DNA from: Rhodovulum strictum
GTDB taxonomy: Bacteria; Pseudomonadota; Alphaproteobacteria; Rhodobacterales; Rhodobacteraceae
Direction of reading: 5' to 3'
Length of the DNA: 39,387 nucleotides
Assembly: GCF_009649175.1 (NCBI RefSeq)
Contig: NZ_WJPO01000034.1
Coordinates: 1 to 39,387, forward strand
Of the stretch, positions 8,730 to 17,878 are shown piece by piece. Below the pieces are notes generated by a model, which saw nothing but the letters and a program-made list of their open reading frames with translations, ran no database searches and was not told the origin of the DNA. Every line of letters starts with the position of its first letter. Position 1 is the stretch's first letter. Position numbers and translations under genes: made by a program.

Positions 8730-9551
8730 TCAGATGATTGCGTGGCGCACGCGGGCCGAGACCCATTCGCTGACCACGACCGTCGCGAGGATGACCAGCA
8801 TGATCAGCGTCACCTGCGGCCAGGCCAGCACGTTCAGGCTGGCATTGAGCTGCGCCCCGATCCCGCCCGCGCCGACAAGACCCAGGATCGCGCTTTCGCG
8901 GATGTTGATGTCCCAGCGGAACACGCTGATGCCGTAAAAGGTCGGCAGCACCTGCGGGACGATGCCGTAGCTGAGGATCTGCGCCTTGGTCGCGCCGGTG
9001 GCGGTGATCGCCTCGATCTGCTGCGCGTCGGTTTCCTCGATCGCCTCGTAAAGCAGCTTGCCGATGAAGCCGACAGAACGAAAGCCGATGGCAAGGATCC
9101 CCGCCAGGATGCCGGGGCCGAGGATCGACACCAGCAGCAGCGCCCAGATCAGCGAGTTGATCGAGCGGCTGGCGACGATGCAGAACAGCGCGAGGGGCCG
9201 CAGGAAAAGCCGCGAGGGCGTGGTGTTGGTGGCCGCCAGAATGGCCAGCGGCACCGCGATCACGATGCCCAGCAGCGTGCCCAGCGTGGCAATGTTGATC
9301 GTGTCCCAGAGCGGCCCCCACAGCCGGTCCATATAGGACCAGCGCGGCGGCCAGGCGCGGCTGACCAGATCGGCGGCGGCCTTTGGCGCATCATGGACGA
9401 ACACCCACATGGTGCGTTCCGTCATCAGGTTCCAGCACCAGACGAACAGCGCGACCAGACCCAGCCACCCGGCATAAAGCGCAAGCCGCCCGGCAAAGCT
9501 GCGGTGATGCCAGACCGGCGCCTCGGCGGCGGGGATGTCGGTCATGCTCAT
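8730..9551 (-). CDS. phnE: Phosphonate-type ABC permease
   Basis: 273 residues with about six membrane segments. The cytoplasmic EAA loop of binding-protein-dependent permeases is clear (EAITATGATKAQILSYGIVPQVLP). The run WDINIRESAILGLVGAGGIG is typical of PhnE. This is the second of two PhnE subunits encoded in tandem; together they should form the inner-membrane channel for a phosphonate, phosphite or related anion. The ATG at 9551 overlaps the stop of the upstream phnE (ATGA). Upstream GTG and downstream ATG alternatives at 9560 and 9545 exist. It is the last gene of the minus-strand phn operon. Confidence 0.9.
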   Translation of the reverse strand: MSMTDIPAAEAPVWHHRSFAGRLALYAGWLGLVALFVWCWNLMTERTMWVFVHDAPKAAADLVSRAWPPRWSYMDRLWGPLWDTINIATLGTLLGIVIAVPLAILAATNTTPSRLFLRPLALFCIVASRSINSLIWALLLVSILGPGILAGILAIGFRSVGFIGKLLYEAIEETDAQQIEAITATGATKAQILSYGIVPQVLPTFYGISVFRWDINIRESAILGLVGAGGIGAQLNASLNVLAWPQVTLIMLVILATVVVSEWVSARVRHAII

Positions 9552-10354
9552 TGCACCCACCTGCGCAGATGGCTGGAGGAATATTCCGACAGCATCACGA
9601 TGGCGATGATGATGATCAGGATCGCGCCCGCGCTGTCATATTCGTAACGGTTCAGCGCCGTGTTCAGCGTGCCCCCGATCCCGCCTGCGCCGACGATGCC
9701 GATCACGGCGGATTCTCGGAAATTGATGTCGAGCCGGTAGAGCGACAGCCCGATCAGCCGCGGCATCACCTGCGGCTGGACCGCATAGTTGACAAGCTGC
9801 AGCCACGAGGCGCCGGTGGCGCGGATCGCTTCGGCCTGGGATTCGTCGATATCCTCGATATCCTCGGCCAGAAGCTTGCCGATGAAGCCGATGGTGGCGA
9901 AGGTCAGCGTCAGGAAGCCCGCAAAGGCGCCGAAGCCGAACAGCGCGACGAAGAAGATCGCGACGATGATTTCCTGCAACGCGCGGGAAACGGCGATGAT
10001 GCCGCGGCAGATCGCATAGACCCAGGCCGGGGCAAGGTTGCGCGCCGCGCCGATGCCGATGGGGATCGAGATCAGAACGCCAACCACGGTCGAGGTCAGC
10101 GTCATCGTCAGGCTTTCGATCAGCCCCTGGCTGATGTCGCGCCAGCGGGTGGTGAAATCGGGTTGCAGGAATCCCGCGACAAAGCGCTGCCCGCGTTCCA
10201 TCCCGATCATGACGCGCTGCCAGTTCACCTCGACGGTGCCGACAGCCAGCACCAGATAGACAATCGCGCCGATCGCCAGCGCATAGCTCCAGAAGCGCGA
10301 CTTTATCAGTTGCGGCGGGCGTTTCCACCGCGTGGGGTAGTCGGCGGCCGTCAC
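9548..10354 (-). CDS. phnE: Phosphonate-type ABC permease
   Basis: 268 residues, paralogous to the next gene. It shows the same EAA loop ([24 protein letters not shown]) followed by [20 protein letters not shown]. It has about six membrane segments. It starts with GTG inside the stop of phnC (GTGA, 4-nt overlap) and its own stop overlaps the following phnE, so the three membrane and ATPase genes are translationally coupled. As usual for tandem PhnE pairs, the two probably form a heterodimeric channel. Confidence 0.9.
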   Translation of the reverse strand: MTAADYPTRWKRPPQLIKSRFWSYALAIGAIVYLVLAVGTVEVNWQRVMIGMERGQRFVAGFLQPDFTTRWRDISQGLIESLTMTLTSTVVGVLISIPIGIGAARNLAPAWVYAICRGIIAVSRALQEIIVAIFFVALFGFGAFAGFLTLTFATIGFIGKLLAEDIEDIDESQAEAIRATGASWLQLVNYAVQPQVMPRLIGLSLYRLDINFRESAVIGIVGAGGIGGTLNTALNRYEYDSAGAILIIIIAIVMLSEYSSSHLRRWVQ

Positions 10355-11178
10355 AGCGCCCTCATCATCTTCTTGGCCTCGTCGCGCTGTTCGGCCTCGG
10401 CGGCCTCGTCCTCGGCGGCGGCCTGGCGCATCGCGGTCCAGTCCTCCTCGCCATAGATCCGGGTCAGCACCTCTTCGGTCAGCCCGGCGGGCGGGCCGTC
10501 AAAGACCACGCGGCCGGCCTGCAAGCCGATGATGCGGTCGGCGAATTGCTGGGCCAGCACCACGTCATGGATGTTGATGATCGCGGGCAGCCCGCTTTCG
10601 CGGCAGATCTCGACGATCAGGCGCATGATCTGGCGGCTGGTCTTGGGGTCGAGGCTGGCGGTGGGTTCGTCCACCAGCAACAGGTCGGGATCCTGTTCCA
10701 GCGCCCGAGCGATGCCCACCCGTTGCCGCTGGCCGCCCGACAGCGCATCGGCGCGCTTGTCGGCATGGGCCGACAGGCCGACACGGTCGAGCAGGCGGAA
10801 CGCCTTGGCGATGTCGGCAGGCGGAAAGCGGCGGGTAAAGCTGCGCCAGAAGGGGACGTAGCCCAGCCTGCCCGACAGCACGTTTTCCATCACCGTCAGC
10901 CGCTCGACCAGGGCGTATTCCTGAAAGATCATGCCAATTCGACGCCTTGCCCGGCGCAGGTCGCCCGACCGCAGGCGGGTGATGTCCAGATCGTTCAGCC
11001 GCACACTGCCCGCGCTTGGTTCCACCAGCCGGTTGACACAGCGGATCAGCGTGGACTTGCCCGCCCCCGAGGGACCGATCAGCCCGACGACCTGCCCCCT
11101 GGGCACGGTAAAGCTGACATCGGTCAGAGCCTTGTCGCCGGTCCTGTAGACCTTGGTGAGGTTCTCGACGCTCAGCAT
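10351..11178 (-). CDS. phnC: Phosphonate-type ABC transporter ATPase
   Basis: 275 residues. All nucleotide-binding elements are present: Walker [10 protein letters not shown] at 35-43, the Q-loop FQEYALVE, the signature [15 protein letters not shown], Walker [13 protein letters not shown], and the switch His in [10 protein letters not shown]. The last ~20 residues are rich in Ala and Glu. It powers the two PhnE channels. It lies 75 bp after phnD, a gap that contains a strong hairpin. Confidence 0.93.
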   Translation of the reverse strand: MLSVENLTKVYRTGDKALTDVSFTVPRGQVVGLIGPSGAGKSTLIRCVNRLVEPSAGSVRLNDLDITRLRSGDLRRARRRIGMIFQEYALVERLTVMENVLSGRLGYVPFWRSFTRRFPPADIAKAFRLLDRVGLSAHADKRADALSGGQRQRVGIARALEQDPDLLLVDEPTASLDPKTSRQIMRLIVEICRESGLPAIINIHDVVLAQQFADRIIGLQAGRVVFDGPPAGLTEEVLTRIYGEEDWTAMRQAAAEDEAAEAEQRDEAKKMMRAL

Positions 11179-11207
11179 CCGCGCGGCTCCGTTCGTTCAA
11201 GGCAAGA

Positions 11208-11233
11208 ACGGCAGGCGGCGCACCGCCTGCCGT
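11208..11233 (-). terminator. Hairpin between phnD and phnC
   Basis: CGGCAGGCGG and CCGCCTGCCG form a perfect 10-bp stem with a 4-nt loop, extended by one A-T pair. On the minus strand it is followed by TTCTT. It is well placed as a partial terminator or mRNA-end stabiliser that makes PhnD more abundant than the membrane components. Confidence 0.6.
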
Positions 11234-11253
11234 CCGTCATTCTGGCTGCGGTC

Positions 11254-12198
11254 TCAGTTGCAGGTATACTGAACGCCCATCGCGGCGTCGATCTCGCGGA
11301 TCACGTTCCAGTTGTCCTTGAAGGTGATCGGGATGAACTGTGCCTCGCCCGAGCGCGAGAATTCGGCCTCCAGGCTCGTGCCTTCCCAGTCGAAGGAAAA
11401 GAACGCCTCGCGGATCTTTTCCTGAAGGTCGGGATGCAGGTTGAAGACGGTGCCGTAGCCCGTCGTCGGGAAGGTTTCGGACTGGTAGATGATGACGAAC
11501 TGATCCTCGGTGACCACGCCGCGGTCGATCATCCGCGTCTTGACCGAGTTGGCGATGGCGGCGGCGTCATAGTCCTTGTTGGCCACGCCAAGGATCGAAT
11601 TGTCATGCGCGCCCGAGAAGGCAGGGGTGAAATCCGTGCCCGCGACCATGCCATAGCTGGCCTGCATCAGCGCCGAGGGGGCCTTGAAGCCCGAATTCGA
11701 GGTCTCGGAGGTAAAGGCCATGGTGCGGCCCTTGATGTCCTCGACCTTCTCGATGCCCGAACCGGGATAGGTGATGAATTCCATCTCGTAGCCGAAGCTG
11801 CCATCGGCCGCGGCCATCATCGCGAAGGGGCGGAAGCCCGCACAGGCCACGGCAAGCGGGTTCGAGCCGGTATTGAAGCCCGCGATATGCAGGCGCCCGG
11901 CGCGCATCGCCTCGATCTGCGCGGCGTTCGACTGAACCGGGAAGAACTGCACCGGCTTGCCGGTCACTTCCTCCATATGGGTCAGGAAATCCGACCAGGC
12001 TTCGGCATAGACGGCCGGATCCTCGACCGGCGTATAGGCAAAGACCAGCACCGAGGGATCGACCCATTGCGACGGATCGGCCGGAATGTCGGCGATCATG
12101 TCGCCATCGGCATCGCTGTAGCGGCTGTCGAGCTGGAAGGCCGCCGCCGGCAGCACCATCAGCGCGGTCAGGGAGACGGCGGAAAGCAAACGTGTCAT
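11254..12198 (-). CDS. phnD: Phosphonate-type periplasmic binding protein
   Basis: 314 residues with a Sec signal peptide (cleavage probably after PAAA, near residue 20). The body is a two-lobed PhnD-type solute-binding protein: VLVFAYTPVEDP, a central hinge region and FTSETSNSGFKAPSALM, the Ser/Thr-rich stretch that in PhnD proteins contacts the phosphonate oxygens. An acidic segment near the mature N-terminus (SDADGDMIADIP) resembles a calcium-binding loop. It is the first gene of phnDCEE. No C-P lyase (phnGHIJKLM) or phosphonatase is in the window, so the true substrate cannot be told from context. Confidence 0.88.
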   Translation of the reverse strand: MTRLLSAVSLTALMVLPAAAFQLDSRYSDADGDMIADIPADPSQWVDPSVLVFAYTPVEDPAVYAEAWSDFLTHMEEVTGKPVQFFPVQSNAAQIEAMRAGRLHIAGFNTGSNPLAVACAGFRPFAMMAAADGSFGYEMEFITYPGSGIEKVEDIKGRTMAFTSETSNSGFKAPSALMQASYGMVAGTDFTPAFSGAHDNSILGVANKDYDAAAIANSVKTRMIDRGVVTEDQFVIIYQSETFPTTGYGTVFNLHPDLQEKIREAFFSFDWEGTSLEAEFSRSGEAQFIPITFKDNWNVIREIDAAMGVQYTCN

Positions 12199-12479
12199 GT
12201 CGGGGCTCCTTTGCGTCGACGACGGGTTCTGCGTCCGATGGACCGGCTACGGGTGCGGCATGACATTTCGGTAAATCTCTTATGAACTTTCCACGACAGG
12301 GTCGATGCCCTGCGATCCTGCCCGGCCGTTCCCGGGCGCGCCCCGGTCATCGAAGATCCCGCCCTTCGGGCCGTCTTGCCCCGGCAACGCCATGTGCCGG
12401 ATCACCACCGCCGCCCTGGCGGGCCTGTTGCGAAGCCGCGAAACGCGCTATGCTCGGGTGTCCTGCGATGGAGAACAAG
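12199..12479. other. Divergent promoter region, phnD / amidohydrolase
   Basis: 281 bp with no convincing gene. It must hold promoters for both divergent genes. A Pho-box-like site is annotated separately; nothing else stands out. Confidence 0.5.
12282..12299 (-). promoter_or_regulatory. Possible Pho box upstream of phnD
   Basis: On the minus strand CTGTCGT-GGAA-AGTTCAT resembles the PhoB site CTGTCAT-N4-CTGTCAT (six of seven and four of seven). A further ATGTCAT lies 22 bp downstream on the same strand (12260-12266), in phase with PhoB repeat spacing. Phosphate-starvation control would suit a phnD gene, but the match is imperfect. Confidence 0.35.
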
Positions 12480-14288
12480 ATGGCCCATGAGCCGTTCCCC
12501 TGTCCGTGCTGCGGCGGCGCCTTCGATGGATTCCTCAAGGCGTCGGGAAAACCCCTCGAAACCCTCGGGCAACCCGATGTGACGCTTGACCGCCGGGCAT
12601 TTCTGGCCGCGGCGACGGCGGCAACCGGCCTTGCCGCAGCCGGTCCCGCCCGGGTCGCGGCGCAGGGGGCACCGGCAACGGTCTTTGCCGGCGGCACCAT
12701 CCTGACCGTGGACGCCGCCTTTTCCGAAGCCGAGGCGCTGGCCATTCGCGGCAACCGGATCATCGCCGTCGGTAGTCTGGACGAGGTGCGCGCGGTGGCC
12801 GGTGCGGATGCGGTCGAGATCGATCTGGCGGGCCGGACGATGCTTCCGGGCTTCATAGATCCGCATACGCATGTCGTTTCGGGCTCCGCGGTTGACGGCA
12901 TCATGGAGAATGTCGGCATGGCGCGTTTCGCCACCGCGGCCGAGGTGCTTGATCACCTGCGCGCAAAGGTGGCGGTCACGCCGCCGGGCGAGTGGGTGCT
13001 TGGCCGCAACTACGACCCCTCGTTGCAGGAGGGGTTCGACGCGCTGACCTTTGCCGAGCTTGACGCGATCTCGACCGAGGTGCCGATCTTCCTGATGAAC
13101 GCCTCGGGGCACCTTGCCTATGCCAACCGCAAGGCGTTCGAGGCCGCCGGAATCCCCGAGGACGTGGTCGACCCGCCGGGGGCCGAATATGTGCGCGATG
13201 CCGATGGGCACCTGACCGGCGTCATCAAGAACAACGTGGCCTTCGTGCCGGTGGTCTCGGCCGCCCCGGCGATGGCGCGGCTCGACCCGGTGTCGGCCCT
13301 GATCGGGCTTCTGGACACATGGTCTGCCCTCGGGCTGACCACGGTCAGCGAGCTTGCCCTGGGCACGCTCAGCAGTTCCGTTCAGGATGCGCAGATCATG
13401 TTCGCGGCGGCTCGCTCGGGGCGGCTGAAAGCGCGTATCCGCGCCTATCCCTTCTACACGATCGGCGCGGCCGAATGGGACGCCGCCGGGTTAGGGCCGG
13501 GCAGCGGCGATGCGCTGGCGCGGATCGCGGGCTACAAGCTGGTCGCGGACGGCTCGAACCAGGGCTTTACCGGCTTTCAGCGCGAACCCTACCTGAACTC
13601 GGACAGTCGCGGCGCCCCCTACATGACGCAGGAGGAGATGACCGCGACCGCGCTGGACCGGGCGTCCAAAGGCTGGCAACTGGCGCTGCATGGCAATGGC
13701 GATGCGGGCATCGACATGGTGCTGGACGCCTGTACGGCGGTGCGCGACGCGGGCATCGACATGGGGCAGGTCCGCGCCCGGATCGAGCATTGCTCGATGC
13801 TGCATGACGACCAGATCGCGCGGATGAAGGATCTTGGCGTTTCGGCAAGCTTCCTGATCGGGCATGTGCATTTCTGGGGCGTCTGGATGCGCGACCGTGT
13901 GTTCGGCCCCGAGCGGGTGATGCATCTGGGCCGCCTGCACAGCGTCGAGAAGGCCGGGATCGGCTACACCCTGCATTCGGATTTCATGGTGACCGAACCC
14001 GATCCCCTGCACATGATCCAGATGGCGGTCACGCGGCGGACCTGGAGGGAGCCCGATTTCGTGCTGAACCCGGACGAGCGCGTTTCGGTCGAAAGCGCCA
14101 TCCGCGCGCTGACCTCGGAAGCGGCCTGGCAGCTTCATTCCGAGCACGAGATCGGCAGCCTTGAGCCCGGCAAGTTCGCCGACCTCGTGATCCTGGAAAC
14201 GGATCCGCGCGGGGTTGCTCCCGACGACATCGGCGCGATCCGGGTGACCGAGACCTGGATGGACGGCCAGAGGGTCTACGCCGCCTGA
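12480..14288 (+). CDS. Tat-exported amidohydrolase, YtcJ-like
   Basis: 602 residues. The body is an amidohydrolase-superfamily metal-dependent hydrolase of the YtcJ/exoenzyme-regulatory-AepA type: the HxH motif in GFIDPHTHV, a likely metal-binding Lys in IAGYKLVADGS, then ALHGNGD, RIEHCSML and GYTLHSDF, ending in GSLEPGKFADLVIL. A twin-arginine motif (DRRAFLA, ~37-43) is followed by an Ala-rich hydrophobic stretch, so export is likely. The ~36 residues before it are unusually long for a Tat n-region and contain a Cys-rich CPCCGG. The ATG at 12480 has GGAG six bases upstream; ATG 12468 is an alternative. Substrate unknown. It is divergent from phnD. Confidence 0.85.
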   Translation: MAHEPFPCPCCGGAFDGFLKASGKPLETLGQPDVTLDRRAFLAAATAATGLAAAGPARVAAQGAPATVFAGGTILTVDAAFSEAEALAIRGNRIIAVGSLDEVRAVAGADAVEIDLAGRTMLPGFIDPHTHVVSGSAVDGIMENVGMARFATAAEVLDHLRAKVAVTPPGEWVLGRNYDPSLQEGFDALTFAELDAISTEVPIFLMNASGHLAYANRKAFEAAGIPEDVVDPPGAEYVRDADGHLTGVIKNNVAFVPVVSAAPAMARLDPVSALIGLLDTWSALGLTTVSELALGTLSSSVQDAQIMFAAARSGRLKARIRAYPFYTIGAAEWDAAGLGPGSGDALARIAGYKLVADGSNQGFTGFQREPYLNSDSRGAPYMTQEEMTATALDRASKGWQLALHGNGDAGIDMVLDACTAVRDAGIDMGQVRARIEHCSMLHDDQIARMKDLGVSASFLIGHVHFWGVWMRDRVFGPERVMHLGRLHSVEKAGIGYTLHSDFMVTEPDPLHMIQMAVTRRTWREPDFVLNPDERVSVESAIRALTSEAAWQLHSEHEIGSLEPGKFADLVILETDPRGVAPDDIGAIRVTETWMDGQRVYAA

Positions 14289-14305
14289 CACCGGCGGGCG
14301 GGCCG

Positions 14306-15958
14306 TCAGCGGTTCGAGCAGCCGTTCTTGAAGCCGTTGTCGCAATGGGCCTTGAGCCGGACGGTATCGGCCTCGGTCCAGCCTTCGGGCGCGGTGACCG
14401 CGACCCAGGGGCCGATATAGTCCTGCGCGTAATAGGAATGCCCGTAGCCCCCCGGAACCGTCGTGGCCAGCGCCATGTCCAATGCAAGCTGCAACTGGGT
14501 GACGATCGGCATGAAGCGCAGATAGGGGGAGACCCCGTCGCCCGGCGGCTCGCGCATCCAGACCGGGGCGCGCAGGGTCGACAGCGGATCGAAGAACACG
14601 ATCGCATCGCTGGGATACTGAAGGAACACGATCCGCATCGGTCCCCATTCGGCCGCGCCCGCGGACCCGTCATCGTCGCGCGCGGCGTAACGGATCAGCG
14701 ATCCGTCCCTGATGACGGGCTGCACCCAGGGGCTGTCCTCGCGCCGCGCGGTCTGGACGCGGTTCCAGAAATCGGAGGGAAAGGGCGGCCCGGCCCAGAA
14801 CGCCCCGTCGATGGGGTCGTTGACCAGGTGGAACAGGTTCGTGGCATACATCGACGACCAGGCGCCCAGGCTCAGCCCGTGGATGTAAAGCCGCGGCCGC
14901 GTCCCGGGCGGCAGCCCGCGCCAGTAATCGTGGATCGTCGAGACCGTCGCCGCCGCCTGGTCAAGCCCGGTCCGCGTTTCGAAGACCAGCGCAAAGGGCG
15001 ACTGCATGTAGCTGTACTGCACCGCCACCGTGGCGATGTCGCCGCCATGCATGTATTCGACCGGATCGTGCGAGCCCGGATCCATCCAGCCCGTCCCGGT
15101 CGGGCTGGTGACGATCAGCACCTTGCGGTCAAACGCGCCCAGGCGAATGAGTTCCGCAAGCGCCAGCTCTGCCCGTTCCTGCGGCGTGTCGGCATTCGCG
15201 CGCCCGACATAGACCCGGAGCGGATCGCGCGCGGGCCGCCCGGTAAAGGCCGCGATCGCGGCGGCATCTGGCCCGCCCGTCACGAAATCCCGGCCCGGCT
15301 GGCCCATCGCCTTCCAGTCGACAAGCGAGGCGGGACTGCCGGGAATGCGCGCCTCGGCCGGGGCGGGCGGCGCGGTGTCGAACAGCGCCTGCGCCGTCTC
15401 GAAGGTCGAGTCGAGCGCATTGATCGTCCTGTCCAGAAGCCCGTCCCGGGTCAGGACGAACAGCGCCAGACCGACAAGCAGAAAGCCCAGCACATCGGCC
15501 CGCCGCCGCGGCATCACCCGGTAAAGACGCGCGCGCACGATGCGCGAAAACGCCGCCACGAGCCGGCCGAGCGTATGCAGAACGGCAAAGACCGCCACCG
15601 CCACCAGCAGCACCTGCACCAGATGGCCCCCGCTGGTCGGCTCCACGCCCATCCGCGCGCGCAGGTCGTTCTGCCAGACATGGCTGTAGCGCAGCGCAAG
15701 ACCAAGCGCCGCAAGCGCGCCAAGGGACAGAAGCCCCAGCACAACCTGCCGGGGCCTGCCCCTGGGCACGGGCATGTCGGCCAGCCACCATATCCCCTCG
15801 ACGATCCGCGTCGCCAGATACCCAAGCGCCATGACGACACCGCCAAGAACGCCCTGAAGCACCGGATCCCGCGGGATGAGGGATGGCGTCAGCGAGGCCG
15901 CAAGGAACAGGATGGCCAGAGCCAGCCCCAGGACCGAAAAGCGCGGGATCAGAGCCAT
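14306..15958 (-). CDS. Membrane-anchored alpha/beta hydrolase (Abhydrolase_9 type)
   Basis: 550 residues. The N-terminal ~190 contain four or so hydrophobic segments (first at ~8-28), matching the membrane part of the Abhydrolase_9 family. The C-terminal ~330 residues are the hydrolase domain: VLIVTSPTGTGWMDP, then the nucleophile elbow GLSLG in YIHGLSLGAWSSMYA, and a late His in GYGHSYYAQDY that may complete the triad. Homologues are poorly characterised; lipase or esterase activity facing the periplasm is possible. AGGAG lies 9 bp before the ATG. It converges on the amidohydrolase gene and is divergent from the symporter gene. Confidence 0.8.
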   Translation of the reverse strand: MALIPRFSVLGLALAILFLAASLTPSLIPRDPVLQGVLGGVVMALGYLATRIVEGIWWLADMPVPRGRPRQVVLGLLSLGALAALGLALRYSHVWQNDLRARMGVEPTSGGHLVQVLLVAVAVFAVLHTLGRLVAAFSRIVRARLYRVMPRRRADVLGFLLVGLALFVLTRDGLLDRTINALDSTFETAQALFDTAPPAPAEARIPGSPASLVDWKAMGQPGRDFVTGGPDAAAIAAFTGRPARDPLRVYVGRANADTPQERAELALAELIRLGAFDRKVLIVTSPTGTGWMDPGSHDPVEYMHGGDIATVAVQYSYMQSPFALVFETRTGLDQAAATVSTIHDYWRGLPPGTRPRLYIHGLSLGAWSSMYATNLFHLVNDPIDGAFWAGPPFPSDFWNRVQTARREDSPWVQPVIRDGSLIRYAARDDDGSAGAAEWGPMRIVFLQYPSDAIVFFDPLSTLRAPVWMREPPGDGVSPYLRFMPIVTQLQLALDMALATTVPGGYGHSYYAQDYIGPWVAVTAPEGWTEADTVRLKAHCDNGFKNGCSNR

Positions 15959-16092
15959 CTTTTCGAACTCCTGTCAGGCGGGCGGCCCCCGATTCCGCCC
16001 CGCGCACGCGCATGCGCAGGGATTTTCTACCGCATGCGGCGGTTTAGGTTAATCATGTTGTTCAGTTCGGCCAAGGATGTGGACCAGAAACC

Positions 16093-16968
16093 GTGACAAG
16101 CGCGACAGCCATTGATCTCGCCCTGCCTGCCGCGGTCTTCGTCATCATGTTTGCCATCGGTCTTGGCCTTGCGCCCCGGGATTTCCGCAGCACCCTGACA
16201 CGCCCCCGGGCGCTCCTGCTCGGTCTGGCGGCGCAGATGGTGCTTGTCCCGGCCACGGGCGTTCTGCTGGTCGCGATCCAGCAGCCCGAGGCGGCCATCG
16301 GGCTTGGCATCGTGATCCTTGCCCTGTGCCCCGGCGGCGCCTCCAGCAACATCCTGACGCGGCTTGCTGGCGGCGATGTCGCGCTGTCGGTGTCCCTGAC
16401 CGCGGTAACGAACCTGTTGTCGGTGGCGACGTTGCCCGTGCTTTCGGTACTGGCGGCCCGGCATTTCCTTGGCGTCGAGCTGGCAGCGGTCGAGATGCGG
16501 CAGGTATTGCTGCGCGTCGCGCTGATCGCCACATTGCCCGTCCTGCTTGGCACGCTGGTCCGGCATCTGGCGCCCGCGGCCGCCGCGCGCCACGAACCCA
16601 TGGTCTTCCGCGCCGCCTTTGCGCTGTTCCTGGGGATCGTGGGCTGGGCAATCGTCGGCAGCATCGAGGTGTTGCGCGACGGGATGCTGCTGCTGGGATG
16701 GCAACTGGCCTTCCTGACGCTTCTGCTTCTGGGCCTTGGCCATGGGCTGGGCTGGCTGTTCGGCCTTGCGGCACCGCAGCGGATCGCCGTGGGGATCGAG
16801 ACCGGCGTGCAGAACGGCGCGCTGGGGCTTGCCGTGGGCAGCCTGCTGTGGGCCGATGGCGCGGGCTTCCCGCTCTATGCGACCCCGTCGGCGGTCTATG
16901 GCGCGCTGACCTATGCCCTGACCTATCCGCTGGTCATCCTGCTTTGGCGCCTGCGCAGGCGCGTCTGA
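16093..16968 (+). CDS. Bile acid:sodium symporter family permease
   Basis: 291 residues with about nine hydrophobic segments. The pattern is that of the BASS/SBF family: GLGLAPRDF near the start, the conserved CPGGASSNILTRLAGGDVALSVSLTAVTN-type region after the fourth segment, and GIETGVQNGALGLAV in the second inverted repeat. Members carry organic anions (bile acids, pyruvate, pantothenate and others) with sodium; the substrate here is unknown. The start is GTG at 16093 with no strong Shine-Dalgarno sequence; an AAGGA lies 15 bp upstream. It converges on the Crp/Fnr regulator. Confidence 0.85.
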   Translation: MTSATAIDLALPAAVFVIMFAIGLGLAPRDFRSTLTRPRALLLGLAAQMVLVPATGVLLVAIQQPEAAIGLGIVILALCPGGASSNILTRLAGGDVALSVSLTAVTNLLSVATLPVLSVLAARHFLGVELAAVEMRQVLLRVALIATLPVLLGTLVRHLAPAAAARHEPMVFRAAFALFLGIVGWAIVGSIEVLRDGMLLLGWQLAFLTLLLLGLGHGLGWLFGLAAPQRIAVGIETGVQNGALGLAVGSLLWADGAGFPLYATPSAVYGALTYALTYPLVILLWRLRRRV

Positions 16969-17000
16969 GCGTCGGTTCCCGGCCCCGTCGCCATGCGGCG

Positions 17001-17684
17001 TCAGCTTTCTTCCGAGGCGCGTTCGAGGGCGGCGCGGTCGACGATCTGCACGCAGCCATATTCGGTGCGCAGCGCGCCAAGCTCGATCAGCGCGGTAAAG
17101 GTACGCCGAAACGCGGCACGGCTCATCCCGGCCATCCGGCCCAGATCCTCCTGCGTTGCCCGCACCGTTCCGTCCGGGCCTGCCAGACGAATGAGCATCC
17201 GGGCAAAGCGGGCCCGTGGCGGCAATGACAGAACCTCTGCGAGGATGCTTACCGCAAGCGAGGCGTTCGCATGCGTAAGCCGGAAAAAGCAGTTCCAGTC
17301 CTCGGGATGCTCTGCCAGGGCACGGCGCACCGCGCTGATCGGGATACGGAAGACACGGGACTCCGCGGCGGCCGAGATCGTGATCGAGCGGGTCGTCCCC
17401 GCCAGCAAGGCGGAATCCCCGACCCAGAAACCGGGCCGGGCGCGGTAGATGGTCACTTCCTCGTCGCGCCCGATCGGAATCGACACGTCAAGCAGGCCCT
17501 CGCCCAGACCGAAGACCGCGTTCGGCTGATCGCCGACGCTGTAAAGCAGTCCCCCACGCTGCAAGGTTGTCCAGCGCCCGGCCATCGCCATTCGGGCCTG
17601 GAAGTCCATGGGCTGCTCCGACAGCCAGCCCTGCCTGGGCAGGCTGCGCAGTACCTCGGAGTATTTTCCCCCGGATTGCTCCAT
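17001..17684 (-). CDS. Crp/Fnr family regulator
   Basis: 227 residues. A cyclic-nucleotide-binding-like beta-roll (~30-145) is followed by a dimer helix and a Crp-type winged helix (VRATQEDLGRMAGMSRAAFRRTFTAL). There are no N-terminal cysteines for an iron-sulfur cluster, so it is not an oxygen-sensing FNR. The recognition helix lacks the E-x-x-S-R contact set that FNR uses to read TTGAT half-sites (A-x-x-R-R here), so it probably reads a different operator. I chose the ATG at 17684 because homology begins there. It is divergent from the alkylsulfatase operon and is the obvious candidate to control it (inference). Confidence 0.85.
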   Translation of the reverse strand: MEQSGGKYSEVLRSLPRQGWLSEQPMDFQARMAMAGRWTTLQRGGLLYSVGDQPNAVFGLGEGLLDVSIPIGRDEEVTIYRARPGFWVGDSALLAGTTRSITISAAAESRVFRIPISAVRRALAEHPEDWNCFFRLTHANASLAVSILAEVLSLPPRARFARMLIRLAGPDGTVRATQEDLGRMAGMSRAAFRRTFTALIELGALRTEYGCVQIVDRAALERASEES

Positions 17685-17754
17685 TTGTAGCAATTCCCCC
17701 CCGCCGAAAGGATTACACCCTTTTCGAGGAAACTGCGTTGCCCCTTGGCTGTCG

Positions 17755-17768
17755 TTGACGGAGATCAA
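17755..17768. promoter_or_regulatory. FNR/NNR-type box
   Basis: TTGACGGAGATCAA matches the FNR consensus TTGAT-N4-ATCAA at nine of ten fixed positions. It lies between two divergent genes, 70 bp upstream of the Crp/Fnr gene and 110 bp upstream of the beta-barrel gene. A -41.5 spacing on the minus strand would give the regulator a ~36-nt leader. Confidence 0.6.
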
Positions 17769-17878
17769 CGGGTCAGCCTGCATGCCCGGCCGTCGACCGG
17801 GACCGGAAAGGGCCAGCGCTTCGCAGGATGGGGCCGCGGCAGGCGAAACGGCCAGCCGCAGGAGGGGGGAATCCACGG

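Noticed and set aside
17001-17684. Naming the Crp/Fnr regulator fnr, nnr or dnr
   Set aside because: It lacks the cluster cysteines of FNR and the recognition-helix residues for TTGAT sites, so no specific symbol is supported.
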